Assembly (NCBI GenBank): GCA_902763555.1
Contig: CACWSI010000009.1
Span: 1-43,133 of the forward strand
Reading direction: 5' to 3'
DNA: 43,133 nt
DNA from: an uncultured Erysipelotrichaceae bacterium
Lineage (GTDB): Bacteria; Bacillota_I; Bacilli_A; RFN20; CAG-826
Shown here: one piece after another, positions 1 to 8,704 of the stretch
Layout of the letters: the number at the start of each line of letters is the position of its first letter
Numbering within the stretch: the stretch's first letter is position 1
The notes under the pieces: generated by a model
What the model was told of the DNA's origin: nothing
Seen by the model: only the letters and a program-made list of their open reading frames with translations
The model's database searches: none
Translations under genes and position numbers: made by a program

Positions 1-58
1 TTAGTGCTTGAATCAGCGAATATTTTAAAACTTTATCTATGATATAGTTTTTTCGTCG

Positions 59-87
59 TGGACTTTAAGAAAAAAATACTTGATAAT
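59..87 (+). promoter_or_regulatory. Promoter directly abutting the first gene
   Basis: TGGACT (59-64), a 17-base spacer and GATAAT (82-87) resemble a sigma-A promoter. The predicted transcription start falls at about 94-95, on the ATG at 95, so the mRNA would have no leader. There is no Shine-Dalgarno sequence upstream of that ATG. Confidence 0.5.
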
Positions 88-94
88 TGTAGGT

Positions 95-1318
95 ATGAAC
101 ATTAATTTAATACCTTTATATAGTTTCCTTTCTAAAAAGGAAGACAAAATCCAAAAAGAAGACCTTTTGTTTGTTGATGAAATCAACAATTATTTGATGA
201 ATGACGATTTAATCGTGCTAGAGAACGCTAAGGACGCGATTTTTAACATCATCCTTATCGGTTCAGGCGGCACAGAAAACCTCTTCTTAAAACGCCTAAA
301 AGACTTACCAGAACCATTAGTCATTTTATCAACATCAAGAAACAATTCTTTACCAGCTTCTTTAGAGATTAAAACTTATTTAGAAAATCACAATAAACTC
401 TGCTTCTTATTAGTGGGTGACGAAAATCACATTGCTAATATGATTAAACATATCGCGACGATTATTAATGCTTATAACAATGTTAAAGATAATCGCTTAG
501 GTTTAATTGGAAATCCTTCTAGTTGGCTTATTGCTTCACCAGTGGAACCAAAGATGATTTATCAAAACTTTAAGCAAAATATTGTGAAGATCAAGATGAA
601 AGAACTTGAAGAATTAATTGAGCAAGAAGAAAAAGAAATGCTCGATGTTAATGTTGTTCCTCACGCAAAAGAATTCATTGCAAAAGCGGAATCTCGTGAT
701 GATTTACAGTTCTCTCTTGTGATCTATAACGCTCTTAAAAAGTTAATAGCAAAATATCAATTAAATGGGTTAACAATCCGTTGCTTTGATATTCTTAAAA
801 AATATAAACAAACAGCATGTCTTGCCTTAGCGATGCTCAATGAAGAAGGCATTACATCTGGCTGTGAAGGTGATGTACCTAGCTTAGTTACTATGCATAT
901 TGTTAATTCATTAACAAATCGCAGTTCTTTCATGGCAAATCCATCAAAATTCAATTATGAAGATAATTCCATCATGCTCGCGCATTGCACAGTTCCACTT
1001 AATATGGTCACTTCATATAAGTTAATGACTCATTTTGAAAGTGGGTTAGGAATTGGTGTGAAAGGTGAATTACCAGAAGGCCGTATCACCTTATGTAAAA
1101 TCGCGCCTGATTACAGCTTAGAAAATACCCTTTGTATCCCAGCGAATTTGAAAGAAAACCTTTCTCTTGAAGGATACTGCAGAACGCAAATATCGGTTGC
1201 GTTAGGGGAAGAAGGACTCCTTGAAATTCTTAAGGCTAGCTTTGGAAATCACATCATTGTTTCATATGGTGATGTCTATCAAGACTTCCTTCCTTTGCTC
1301 TCTTTATTAAGACGATAA
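95..1318 (+). CDS. L-fucose/L-arabinose isomerase-like protein
   Basis: A 407-residue soluble protein resembling the two-part fold of L-fucose and L-arabinose isomerases. These enzymes interconvert aldose and ketose sugars using a divalent metal. The N-terminal third has alternating strands and helices (LIPLYS, IILIGSGG, CFLLVGD). The C-terminal part carries GLTIRCFDILKKYKQTACLAL and then GCEGDVPSLVTM, the Cys-Glu-Gly-Asp region typical of fucose-isomerase-like proteins, plus AHCTVPLNM, where a metal-binding His is expected. I chose ATG at 95 rather than the in-frame TTG at 80, because a promoter -10 box covers 82-87 and the family usually begins with a strand such as MxxxLIPL. It is monocistronic and precedes the gls24-fakA pair. 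The actual substrate cannot be read from the sequence; a non-catalytic homologue is possible. Confidence 0.72.
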   Translation: MNINLIPLYSFLSKKEDKIQKEDLLFVDEINNYLMNDDLIVLENAKDAIFNIILIGSGGTENLFLKRLKDLPEPLVILSTSRNNSLPASLEIKTYLENHNKLCFLLVGDENHIANMIKHIATIINAYNNVKDNRLGLIGNPSSWLIASPVEPKMIYQNFKQNIVKIKMKELEELIEQEEKEMLDVNVVPHAKEFIAKAESRDDLQFSLVIYNALKKLIAKYQLNGLTIRCFDILKKYKQTACLALAMLNEEGITSGCEGDVPSLVTMHIVNSLTNRSSFMANPSKFNYEDNSIMLAHCTVPLNMVTSYKLMTHFESGLGIGVKGELPEGRITLCKIAPDYSLENTLCIPANLKENLSLEGYCRTQISVALGEEGLLEILKASFGNHIIVSYGDVYQDFLPLLSLLRR

Positions 1319-1363
1319 TGTTTACTTTTTGTCGACAATGTTAGTAATTTTCTTCTTCATTGT

Positions 1364-1392
1364 TTGACATAACTACGTTTACTATGTAAAAT
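1364..1392 (+). promoter_or_regulatory. Consensus promoter of the gls24-fakA operon
   Basis: A perfect TTGACA (1364-1369), exactly 17 bases, then TAAAAT (1387-1392). The start of transcription should lie near 1399-1400, only about four bases before the ATG at 1404, so this mRNA is nearly leaderless. Confidence 0.75.
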
Positions 1393-1403
1393 AACACTGC
1401 TTT

Positions 1404-1754
1404 ATGGAAAAGAATACGAATACCCAAGTTTATTATCACACACAGGATATCAAAGACGCGACCAGGGTCGCTGCACTTGCATGCTATGGTGTCGTTGATA
1501 TCGCCAGACGCGAAGATACTCTTCGTACTGACAAACGCATTAAGAAAGGAATTATCGAGGATCAGGCGATTTATGTGAAGAAATTCGCAAATCGTACTTT
1601 TTCCGTTGACGTTTATTTAGTGCTTTCTAACGAAGTTAAAATTACCGAAGCTCTCGTTGAATGCCAAAAAACAATTATGTACCAACTCAATAAAAAATTT
1701 AATAAAGCCTGCACAGGTGTAAACGTCTACGGTGAGTCTTTATCCTCTCACTAA
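1404..1754 (+). CDS. Asp23/Gls24 family envelope stress protein (YloU-like)
   Basis: A 116-residue protein of the Asp23/Gls24 family (YloU in Bacillus). These small proteins lie at the inner face of the membrane and are linked to envelope homeostasis. The family pattern is visible in VAALACYGVVDIA near residues 22-34, followed by a basic stretch and alternating beta strands (FSVDVYLVLSNEVKITE), ending with VNVYG. It lies five bases before fakA, the arrangement conserved across Firmicutes, so the two are almost surely co-transcribed from the TTGACA/TAAAAT promoter upstream. No Shine-Dalgarno sequence is present; the start codon is nearly at the predicted 5' end of the mRNA. Family assignment is firm. 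The biochemical role of the family is poorly known. Confidence 0.85.
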   Translation: MEKNTNTQVYYHTQDIKDATRVAALACYGVVDIARREDTLRTDKRIKKGIIEDQAIYVKKFANRTFSVDVYLVLSNEVKITEALVECQKTIMYQLNKKFNKACTGVNVYGESLSSH

Positions 1755-1759
1755 TACAT

Positions 1760-3379
1760 ATGAGAACATTAAACGGACAGACTTTAAAACAGCTTCTTAT
1801 TTCAGGAAGCAATAATTTATATAACCATTATCCAGAAGTGGATGCTTTAAACGTTTTCCCAGTCCCAGATGGTGATACTGGTATGAACATGAACTTAACA
1901 TTAACTTCTGGTAGTAAAGAAATCCAAAATAGAAGTGATGAAAACGCTTATGAAATTAGTAAAGTTTTCTCTCGTGGCTTATTAATGGGTGCTAGAGGTA
2001 ACTCTGGTGTTATCACAAGCCAAATCTTCCGTGGCTTTTCTAAAGGTTTAGATGGTTTAGAAGAAGTTAACGCTTTAGCGTTCTCTGCTGCTTTCCAAAA
2101 AGGTGTTGAAGTTGCTTATAAAGCCGTTGTTAATCCAGTTGAAGGTACAATCCTTACAGTTATTCGTGAATCAAGTCAATTCCTCGCGGATAACGTCAAA
2201 GATAACATGAGCATTGAAAAGTGCTTAGATCTCATGCTTCAAGAAGCAAGAGAATCCTTAAAAAGAACTCCAGAATTATTACCAGTTTTAAAAGAAGCTG
2301 GTGTCGTTGACTCTGGTGGTACTGGTCTTATCAGAATTTTAGAAGGTATGAGAATCGCCGCTGGTGGTGACTTCGTTGAAAGAAGCCAAGCTACTGCTAC
2401 AGAAGCGCAAAACTCTACTGAAGAAGGTGAAGAAGAAGGATATTTATTAGAATTCGTCTTGAAATTATTAAAAGAAAAGAAAGCCTTCAACGAAAATAGA
2501 TTCTCTAACTTATTATCCACAAATGGTGATGACTTAGTGGTCAATGTTAAAGATGATTGTGTTAAAGTTCACATCCGTGTTCTTAACCCAGGTGATATCT
2601 TAAATTACGCTCAACAATTTGGTGAATTCTTAAAGCTCAAATTAGTCAATCTTAAAGTCGGTGAATCCGCTGAAGAATTAGACTTCGAAGAGGAAGAAGA
2701 AGCCAAAGAAAAAACTGAATATGCAATGATTAGTGTTTCCGCTGGTCAAGGCATTGAAGATTTCTTAAAAGAAATTGGTGTTTCCGTCGTTGTTAAAGGC
2801 GGTCAAACCATGAACCCAAGTAGTGAAGATTTCGTTAGCGCTATTAAGAAAGCTAACGCTCATAACGTCTTCATCTTCCCAAATAACTCCAATATCGTCA
2901 TGGCGGCTTCTCAAGCTTGCGATATGGTGGAAGATGCTGATACAAATGTCTATGTTATTCCAAGTAAGACAATTCCTCAAGGAATTAGCTCTGCAATTAT
3001 GTTCAATCCAGAAGCTGATCCAGAAGAAAACTTCCGCTCCATGAAAGCGGCCTTAAAGAACGTCAAATCTGGTGAAGTCACATTTGCTATTAGAGATACC
3101 GAAATCGGTGGTGTAAAGGTCAAAAAAGACGATTTCATTGGTATCTTCGAAAAAGACATCGTCGTTGATAATCCAAACAAGTTAGAAACATTAATGACCT
3201 TACTTGAAAAGATGATTGATGAAGATTCAAGCATCATCACAATTCTCGTTGGTCAAGATGTTAACGATGAAGAAATGAACCAAGTCTCTGAATTAATTGC
3301 TGAAAAATTCTCCGATCTAGACTTAGATATTAGAAAAGGTGATCAACCAGTTTATTCCTTCTTAATTGGTGTTGAATAG
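1760..3379 (+). CDS. fakA: Fatty acid kinase, ATP-binding subunit FakA (YloV/DhaL-type)
   Basis: A 539-residue cytosolic kinase subunit. FakA phosphorylates exogenous fatty acids held by a FakB (DegV-family) carrier, giving acyl-phosphate for PlsX/PlsY phospholipid synthesis. The N-terminal DhaL/Dak phosphatase-like domain (about residues 8-200) carries NVFPVPDGDTGMNM, whose aspartates bind Mg-ATP, plus GARGNSG and DSGGTGL. An acidic linker (about 215-225) is followed by the central and C-terminal FakA domains, with VSAGQGIEDFLKEIG and GGQTMNPSSEDF. Length is normal for the family. It is co-transcribed with gls24 and ends at a strong terminator. plsX lies 4.3 kb downstream, so exogenous fatty acid use fits the local lipid theme. 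No fakB occurs in the window. Confidence 0.93.
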   Translation: MRTLNGQTLKQLLISGSNNLYNHYPEVDALNVFPVPDGDTGMNMNLTLTSGSKEIQNRSDENAYEISKVFSRGLLMGARGNSGVITSQIFRGFSKGLDGLEEVNALAFSAAFQKGVEVAYKAVVNPVEGTILTVIRESSQFLADNVKDNMSIEKCLDLMLQEARESLKRTPELLPVLKEAGVVDSGGTGLIRILEGMRIAAGGDFVERSQATATEAQNSTEEGEEEGYLLEFVLKLLKEKKAFNENRFSNLLSTNGDDLVVNVKDDCVKVHIRVLNPGDILNYAQQFGEFLKLKLVNLKVGESAEELDFEEEEEAKEKTEYAMISVSAGQGIEDFLKEIGVSVVVKGGQTMNPSSEDFVSAIKKANAHNVFIFPNNSNIVMAASQACDMVEDADTNVYVIPSKTIPQGISSAIMFNPEADPEENFRSMKAALKNVKSGEVTFAIRDTEIGGVKVKKDDFIGIFEKDIVVDNPNKLETLMTLLEKMIDEDSSIITILVGQDVNDEEMNQVSELIAEKFSDLDLDIRKGDQPVYSFLIGVE

Positions 3380-3400
3380 ACTAATAAATTATTAAAGATA

Positions 3401-3428
3401 AAGACCACATAAAAAGTGGTCTTTTTTC
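3401..3428 (+). terminator. Intrinsic terminator after fakA
   Basis: AAGACCAC and GTGGTCTT form a perfect 8-bp stem with a 7-base loop, followed by a run of T. Confidence 0.92.
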
Positions 3429-3454
3429 ATATTTTAATGTATTAAAAATAGTGG

Positions 3455-3460
3455 CATAAT
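3455..3460 (+). promoter_or_regulatory. Extended -10 box for the GH43 lipoprotein
   Basis: TGG precedes CATAAT (3455-3460), an extended -10 element. The -35 region is weak (TTTTAA at 3432-3437). A leader of about 20 bases follows, with GAAAGGAAAAG as Shine-Dalgarno sequence before ATG 3490. Confidence 0.5.
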
Positions 3461-3489
3461 ATAAGTGAACAAAACCGAAAGGAAAAGAT

Positions 3490-5049
3490 ATGAAAACAAA
3501 AATTAAACTCTTTTTTGCGCTTTCAGCCACCGCTTTACTTTCTTTAACTTCATGTGGTAACGCTAAGTATGCTGAAGAAACAGATGAAGCAATTATTAAT
3601 CAGTTAGAAGTCGTCAATCGTGAAGATGGCGTTTATGGTAACATCTATCTTCCAACTGAAATCGAAGGCGCTACTGTGACTTGGAAAAGTAGTAATCAAA
3701 AAGTTATCGATGCTAAATGGAATGGCGATATGGCGCCAGGCATTGTCCATAGACAAGGTAAAGACACAACCGTTAAATTAACCGCTGTTATTGACAAGAA
3801 CGGTACAAAGACTCAATACGAACAAGAAGTCAATGTTAAAGCCGCCGCTCCTGAAATCGCTGATGAAGATTATCAAGCTTATTTATTTGGTCACTTCGTT
3901 GGTGAAGGTCATGGTAAAACCGAAAATGGTGAAAAGATTGCCACTGGTGAACAAATGTTCTTCGCTCTCGCTGATGTTGGCGAAGGCTTAAAGTTCAAAG
4001 ATATGAACGGCTCCACAATGAACAACTTAAAACCAGTCTTATCCAGTAAGATTGGTGAAAGAGGCGTTAGAGACCCATATATCTGCCGTTCACCTGAAGG
4101 TGATACCTTCTATTTAATCGCTACAGACTTATCAGTCTATACCAGAGGCGGTTGGAACAATAACGCTAATCAAGCTACTAAGACAGGTAGTCACTCCATC
4201 ATCCTTTGGGAATCCCATGACTTAGTCAATTGGACCGAAGAAAGATTAATCGAAGTCGCTGCTCCTAATGCTGGTATGGCTTGGGCTCCTGAAATGATCT
4301 ATTGTGAAGAAACTGGTTCATATTACATTTTCTTCTCTTCCACAGTCATTGATGATCTTTCTAAAGGCGTTAATGCAAAGATTTTAGAAAGAGACTGTGT
4401 TTATTACACAACCACAAGAGATTTCCATCACTTCACTGAAACTAAAAAATTCATCTCCAATATCAAATATCAAGATAATATTACATCTAGAAATGAAAGA
4501 GACAATGACGCCATTAACAATGACTATCGTAAAGTCATTGATGGTTCTGTTATGAAGATTGGCGAATATTATTACAGTGCCTGTAAAGATGGTGGTAATA
4601 ACGAAGATGGTGGCGGTATCAGAATCCAAAGAACAAAATCCCTTCTTCCTCAAGAACAAGAAAGACCAGATGGCCTTTATGAAGAAGCTGTTCAATGGGA
4701 ATTCGTCCAAAACTTACAAGATGTTGGTTTCAAAGCCGAAGGTAGAGACGCTAACAATAAGTGCTTAGAAGGTCCAGAATGGTTCTACCTTAACCAAGCG
4801 GACAGACAAGATCCAAACGTTCCTGAAATCGGCTTAATGGCGGACTTCTATGCCAATACAAGTATTGGTTACATTCCATGGGCCACAACAGATGTTGAAG
4901 ATATCAATAATGCTAATGGTTCTTGGAGACAACTTGCTAAGAATACAGAATTCAGCTGGGACTCTCAAACAAAACGTCATGGTACAATCCTCAGAATTAC
5001 TGAAGAAGAAGCCAATAGACTTAAAGAAGCTTATCCAATCGCAAAGTAA
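3490..5049 (+). CDS. Lipoprotein glycoside hydrolase, family 43-like, with Ig-like domain
   Basis: A 519-residue exported lipoprotein. A basic, hydrophobic signal peptide ends in the lipobox LTSC with Cys22 as the lipidated residue. Residues about 40-118 look like a bacterial Ig-like domain (VTWKSSNQKVID, VKLTAVID). The rest matches the five-bladed propeller of GH43 arabinanases/xylosidases: VRDPYICRSPEGDTFYLIATDL (catalytic-base Asp in the RDP region), WESHDLVNWTEERL, AWAPEMIY (Glu region) and CLEGPEWFYL (likely acid Glu). GH43 enzymes release arabinose or xylose from plant polysaccharides. The substrate here is not determinable, and a related GH32/GH68-fold enzyme is less likely. It has its own promoter and terminator and interrupts the fakA-recG synteny, so it is probably an acquired gene. 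The start is supported by GGAAAAG seven bases upstream. Confidence 0.85.
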   Translation: MKTKIKLFFALSATALLSLTSCGNAKYAEETDEAIINQLEVVNREDGVYGNIYLPTEIEGATVTWKSSNQKVIDAKWNGDMAPGIVHRQGKDTTVKLTAVIDKNGTKTQYEQEVNVKAAAPEIADEDYQAYLFGHFVGEGHGKTENGEKIATGEQMFFALADVGEGLKFKDMNGSTMNNLKPVLSSKIGERGVRDPYICRSPEGDTFYLIATDLSVYTRGGWNNNANQATKTGSHSIILWESHDLVNWTEERLIEVAAPNAGMAWAPEMIYCEETGSYYIFFSSTVIDDLSKGVNAKILERDCVYYTTTRDFHHFTETKKFISNIKYQDNITSRNERDNDAINNDYRKVIDGSVMKIGEYYYSACKDGGNNEDGGGIRIQRTKSLLPQEQERPDGLYEEAVQWEFVQNLQDVGFKAEGRDANNKCLEGPEWFYLNQADRQDPNVPEIGLMADFYANTSIGYIPWATTDVEDINNANGSWRQLAKNTEFSWDSQTKRHGTILRITEEEANRLKEAYPIAK

Positions 5050-5073
5050 TATAAATTATCAAACAAATAGATT

Positions 5074-5100
5074 AGAGGCCTTAAAAAGCCTCTTTTCTTT
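5074..5100 (+). terminator. Intrinsic terminator after the GH43 gene
   Basis: AGAGGC and GCCTCT pair around an 8-base A-rich loop, followed by a T-rich tract. Confidence 0.85.
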
Positions 5101-5115
5101 ATATCCATAATTATT

Positions 5116-5121
5116 CATAAT
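5116..5121 (+). promoter_or_regulatory. Possible -10 box of recG
   Basis: CATAAT lies six bases before ATG 5128, so transcription would start about at the start codon. The -35 area overlaps the preceding terminator's T tract (TTTTCT) and is weak. No Shine-Dalgarno sequence precedes recG. Confidence 0.35.
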
Positions 5122-5127
5122 TAAGTC

Positions 5128-7119
5128 ATGGAAAAACTCACAAAGTCACCAAGACTCAATTACCTTTTAGGAGGAATGAATATCTTTACTCCTTATGATG
5201 TGATTAATCATTTGCCGCATCGTTATGATGATTATTCATACACTGATGAAAAAGCGATTCAAGATAAACAAAGAGTCGTTCTTTTAGGCAAGGTAATTTC
5301 TGTTCCAAGAGTGGTGCCTTTTAGGAGTGTAACCGTTCTTACTTTTGACTTCATGAGTCGAAATAGAAAGTACTATAAAATCGTTTTCTTTAATCAACCA
5401 TACCTCGCTAAAACTGTAAAAATTGATGAAGAATATTCCATCATCGGAACCTTCAATTTAAAAAGAAATGAAGTCGATGGCATGAAAATGATTAAAGGGG
5501 AAGTGCCACTTGAAGAGAGGTTAAAGCCAGTTTATTCTCTTCCTCGTGATTTCCAAAACTATTTATTCGCTAATCTCGCGGAGAAGAGTTTAAAACAATT
5601 AGAAGGAAAAATCTTCTCACTTGTTCCTTATGATTATTTAAAGAAATATCGTTTAGTTAATAAAGAACAAGCTCTTAATTGGGCTCATCATCCTCATAGT
5701 TATCAAGAAATTCAACAAGCTCTCCGTCATTTAAAATATGAAGAAGCATTACTTTTCTCACTTAAAAACCAATTAATTAGAGAAAGTAACAAATCTTTAT
5801 CTAAAATTAGAAAAGAACCGATTGATATAGACATATGCCAACCATTTTTAGATACCCTCCCTTATAAATTAACTGAAGACCAATTGACCGCTTCAAAGGA
5901 AATCATTGAAGATATGAATCAAAATGGTCTGATGTATCGTTTGCTTCAAGGTGATGTTGGTACAGGTAAAACTTTAGTGTGCTTTGTAGCGATGTACGCC
6001 AATCACTTAAGAGGTGATCAAGCCGCTTTAATGGCGCCGACAGATGCCTTAGCGAGACAACATTACGCTAACGCATTAAAGCTCTTTAAAGATACAAAAC
6101 TAAAGATTGCTTTGTTATTAGGTTCAACTCCTGCCAGTGAGAAAAAACAAATCAAAGAAGATTTAAAAGAAGGTTATATCGATATCATCATTGGCACCCA
6201 TGCTTTGTTCACCAAAGATACTATCTATTCCTCTCTTGGTTTAGTGGTTATTGATGAACAACATAGATTTGGCGTTAACCAGAGAATTGCCCTTGCTAGT
6301 AAGGGTGATCACGCTGATTTATTGATGATGTCAGCCACTCCAATTCCTCGTTCATTAGCCTTAACTCTTTATGGTGATTTAGATATCTCCACCTTATATA
6401 CATTCCCAGCTACTAAACGTGATGTTAAAACCGTCATCATGAATAGTGAAAATGAGAAGATATTTGGGGCTATTGATTATGCTCTTAGTAACAATAAACA
6501 AGCTTATGTTATCGCACCTTTGATTGACTTCAGTGAAGATGGAAGATTTTCAGTTGAACAATTATTTGCGAGATTTGCCCTAAAGTATAAAGCCGCTGTG
6601 GGATTACTTCACGGCAAAATGAAGCAAGAAGAAAAAGAACAAGTTTTAGATAAATTCTATAAAGGTGAAATCAAAATCTTAGTGTCCACACAAGTTGTAG
6701 AAGTTGGCATTGATGTTAAAAACGCCAATACAATGATCATCTATGATGCGACACATTTTGGTTTAGCCTCCCTCCATCAATTAAGAGGTCGTATCGGTCG
6801 TGATGGCTCAAAGAGTTTCTGCATCTTAGTCACTAATGAAGAAGACGCTGATAAGTTAGACATCTTAACCAAGAGTGAAGATGGTTTCGCCATTGCTGAA
6901 GAAGATATGAAACAAAGAGGACCAGGCGAACTGGCTGGTGTTAAACAATCTGGTATCCCAGACTTTGCTTTCTTAAATGTCGTGGATGACTATAAGATCT
7001 TTGTTGTCGCTAGAGACGATGCAAAAGATATTCTTAAGAATAAGGACAATAAAAACTATCAGTGGCTCATCAAATATGCCACCTCATTAATTAACCAAGA
7101 AGATATTAAAAAAGCTTAG
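5128..7119 (+). CDS. recG: ATP-dependent DNA helicase RecG
   Basis: A 663-residue superfamily 2 helicase that remodels stalled replication forks and branched recombination intermediates. The N-terminal OB-fold wedge domain (about residues 45-140) contains RVVLLGKVISVPRVVPF. Walker A is QGDVGTGKT (about residues 270-278), Walker B is the DEQH box VVIDEQHRFGVNQR, and motif III is MSATPIPRSLALTLYGD. Motifs V and VI are VSTQVVEVGIDV and QLRGRIGR. The C-terminal RecG signature follows (KQRGPGELAGVKQSG). Length is slightly short of the usual 680-700. In Bacillus recG sits between yloV and fapR-plsX; the position is conserved here. The start has no Shine-Dalgarno sequence and may be leaderless. Identification is secure. 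Confidence 0.96.
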   Translation: MEKLTKSPRLNYLLGGMNIFTPYDVINHLPHRYDDYSYTDEKAIQDKQRVVLLGKVISVPRVVPFRSVTVLTFDFMSRNRKYYKIVFFNQPYLAKTVKIDEEYSIIGTFNLKRNEVDGMKMIKGEVPLEERLKPVYSLPRDFQNYLFANLAEKSLKQLEGKIFSLVPYDYLKKYRLVNKEQALNWAHHPHSYQEIQQALRHLKYEEALLFSLKNQLIRESNKSLSKIRKEPIDIDICQPFLDTLPYKLTEDQLTASKEIIEDMNQNGLMYRLLQGDVGTGKTLVCFVAMYANHLRGDQAALMAPTDALARQHYANALKLFKDTKLKIALLLGSTPASEKKQIKEDLKEGYIDIIIGTHALFTKDTIYSSLGLVVIDEQHRFGVNQRIALASKGDHADLLMMSATPIPRSLALTLYGDLDISTLYTFPATKRDVKTVIMNSENEKIFGAIDYALSNNKQAYVIAPLIDFSEDGRFSVEQLFARFALKYKAAVGLLHGKMKQEEKEQVLDKFYKGEIKILVSTQVVEVGIDVKNANTMIIYDATHFGLASLHQLRGRIGRDGSKSFCILVTNEEDADKLDILTKSEDGFAIAEEDMKQRGPGELAGVKQSGIPDFAFLNVVDDYKIFVVARDDAKDILKNKDNKNYQWLIKYATSLINQEDIKKA

Positions 7120-7165
7120 CAGTTTTATTAATTAATAAGTGTCTAATTAGTGAGAGGCAAAAACT

Positions 7166-7639
7166 ATGACACGAAAAGCAAAAGGATGGATAATCGCAGG
7201 ATCAATCGTTGGTGGCGTATCTATTTTGTTCGCTGGTTTTCTCGTTTACGCTTTCACACATTTTGGGAGAGCCGGAGGAGTTGAACAGATTAAAGCCAGT
7301 AGGATTGGAACCAGAGCTTATTTAAACGAAAGGTCTGTCGTAATAAACAAACATAAATTCATTTATTATAACGTCATATCATCTAGAGACGGTGAGTGGA
7401 TTTTAATGGATAAATCTAGTTATATTATCAATACCGATATGGATTTTGGTTTTAGATATAAAAACGCTGGTACTATCATTACTGCTTATGGTGACGCTCA
7501 AGAACCTAGAGATATGGGTCCATACTATGGGAATGAGGCTTATAATTCCTATCAGGTGTATGGTGGTTTTAAAATAACCATTGATGAGTTGCAAGACCTC
7601 GATCATTTAAATCTTGGAATATTCGAACATTGGTGTTAA
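7166..7639 (+). CDS. Small protein with N-terminal membrane anchor, unknown function
   Basis: I do not recognise this 157-residue protein. A short basic start (MTRKAKGW) leads into one hydrophobic segment, about residues 8-32 (GSIVGGVSILFAGFLVYAF), which would act as an uncleaved anchor or signal peptide. The remaining 125 residues are predicted outside the cell and are rich in Tyr, Gly and Asp, with beta-strand alternation and no recognisable catalytic motif. One Cys is the last residue. The start has a good Shine-Dalgarno sequence (GAGAGG eight bases before ATG). It stands alone between recG and plsX, in the place where fapR sits in Bacillus, but it shows no resemblance to FapR. It ends at a terminator. 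Confidence 0.7.
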   Translation: MTRKAKGWIIAGSIVGGVSILFAGFLVYAFTHFGRAGGVEQIKASRIGTRAYLNERSVVINKHKFIYYNVISSRDGEWILMDKSSYIINTDMDFGFRYKNAGTIITAYGDAQEPRDMGPYYGNEAYNSYQVYGGFKITIDELQDLDHLNLGIFEHWC

Positions 7640-7644
7640 CAAAA

Positions 7645-7674
7645 ATGACTGTTCTATCTAGACAGTTATTTTTT
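7645..7674 (+). terminator. Intrinsic terminator after the 157-residue protein gene
   Basis: ATGACTGT (7645-7652) pairs with ACAGTTAT (7662-7669) with one G-T pair; six T follow. Confidence 0.85.
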
Positions 7675-7697
7675 CTTTAGGAGTATTCGCGCAATCA

Positions 7698-7706
7698 TGC
7701 TAGAAT
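7698..7706 (+). promoter_or_regulatory. Extended -10 promoter for the plsX-ffh operon
   Basis: TGC then TAGAAT (7701-7706) is an extended -10 element without a convincing -35 box. GAGGA ahead of ATG 7727 is the ribosome binding site. Confidence 0.5.
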
Positions 7707-7726
7707 ATTAAATCGAGGATTTAATT

Positions 7727-8704
7727 ATGAAAATTGCGGTTGATGCGATGGGTGGAGACAATGGCAGTAAGCCAATTGTACAAGCCGTCAAAGAATTCTT
7801 ACAAGAAAACAAAGATGTTGAAATAGTCGTTTTTGGTAAAGAAGAGGAACTTCAAGAACTCTCTTCTATTTGCCGTATTATAAATGCTCCAGATATCGTT
7901 CCTATGGAAGCGGGAGCCTTAGAAGTTTTAAGAATGAAGAATTCTTCTATGTGCAAAGCCATAAGCACAATGAAAGAAGAAGGATTTGATGCGGTTATTT
8001 CCGCTGGTTCAACTGGTGGCTTCTTAAGTGCCGCTACTTTGATTCTTAAAGCCATTCCAGGTGTGAAGCGTGCTTGTTTAGTCACAGCTTTCCCAACCAA
8101 GATTAAAGGTAAGAAAGTTGTGGTTTTAGATGTCGGTGCTAATAATGAAAATAACGCTGAAGAATTATTACAATTTGCCTATATGGGTAAAGCCTATAAT
8201 CAAGCCTTATTTGCCACTAAAGAACCTAAAACATATTTATTAAGCAATGGTAGCGAAGCACACAAAGGTTCACCTTTGGTGAAACAAGCTCACCAACTTT
8301 TATTAGATAATAAGTTTGAAGGCTTCATGGGCAACATGGAAGCAAGAGATGTCTTAAACGGAGATGCTGATATTTTAGTTTGTGATGGCTTCTCTGGCAA
8401 TGTCTTACTTAAAGGTATGGAAGGCATTGCTAAAATGATGTCTGGCATGATTAAAAACAATTTCAAAAAGAACTTATGGACTAAGCTAGGTTACTTACAT
8501 GTCCGTAAAGGCTTTAAAGATATGTCTGAAACTATGGATTATAAATCCACAGGTGGCGCAATGCTATTAGGTCTTAATGGTGTTGTTGTTAAAGCACACG
8601 GTAATAGTGACGCCTATTCCTTTAAGAGCGCTTTAAAAGTCACCAAACAAATGGTGGACTACCAAGTCGTTAATAATATTAAGGAGAGCTTAAAGAATGA
8701 ATAA
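7727..8704 (+). CDS. plsX: Phosphate acyltransferase PlsX
   Basis: A 325-residue peripheral membrane enzyme converting acyl-ACP and phosphate to acyl-phosphate, the donor used by PlsY in the first step of phosphatidic acid synthesis. It opens with the family signature MKIAVDAMGGDNG, then SAGSTGG, LLSNGSEAHKGSPLV, NMEARDVLNGDADILVCDGFSGNVLLKG and YKSTGGAMLLGLNGVVVKAHGNS. Length is normal. It is the first gene of a tightly packed run plsX-rnc-ftsY-ylxM-ffh; its stop overlaps rnc by eight bases. The fapR and fabD-fabG-acpP genes that flank it in Bacillus are absent. Together with FakA this suggests that lipid synthesis from host or environmental fatty acids is important here, although fab genes could lie elsewhere. 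Confidence 0.97.
   Translation: MKIAVDAMGGDNGSKPIVQAVKEFLQENKDVEIVVFGKEEELQELSSICRIINAPDIVPMEAGALEVLRMKNSSMCKAISTMKEEGFDAVISAGSTGGFLSAATLILKAIPGVKRACLVTAFPTKIKGKKVVVLDVGANNENNAEELLQFAYMGKAYNQALFATKEPKTYLLSNGSEAHKGSPLVKQAHQLLLDNKFEGFMGNMEARDVLNGDADILVCDGFSGNVLLKGMEGIAKMMSGMIKNNFKKNLWTKLGYLHVRKGFKDMSETMDYKSTGGAMLLGLNGVVVKAHGNSDAYSFKSALKVTKQMVDYQVVNNIKESLKNE

Noticed and set aside
80-94. TTG at 80 as start of the first gene
   Set aside because: It overlaps the putative -10 box, and family members begin near the ATG at 95; some doubt remains.
2239-4710. Several long minus-strand frames under fakA and the GH43 gene
   Set aside because: They are shadows of highly biased coding sequence, with no ribosome binding site or recognisable protein.
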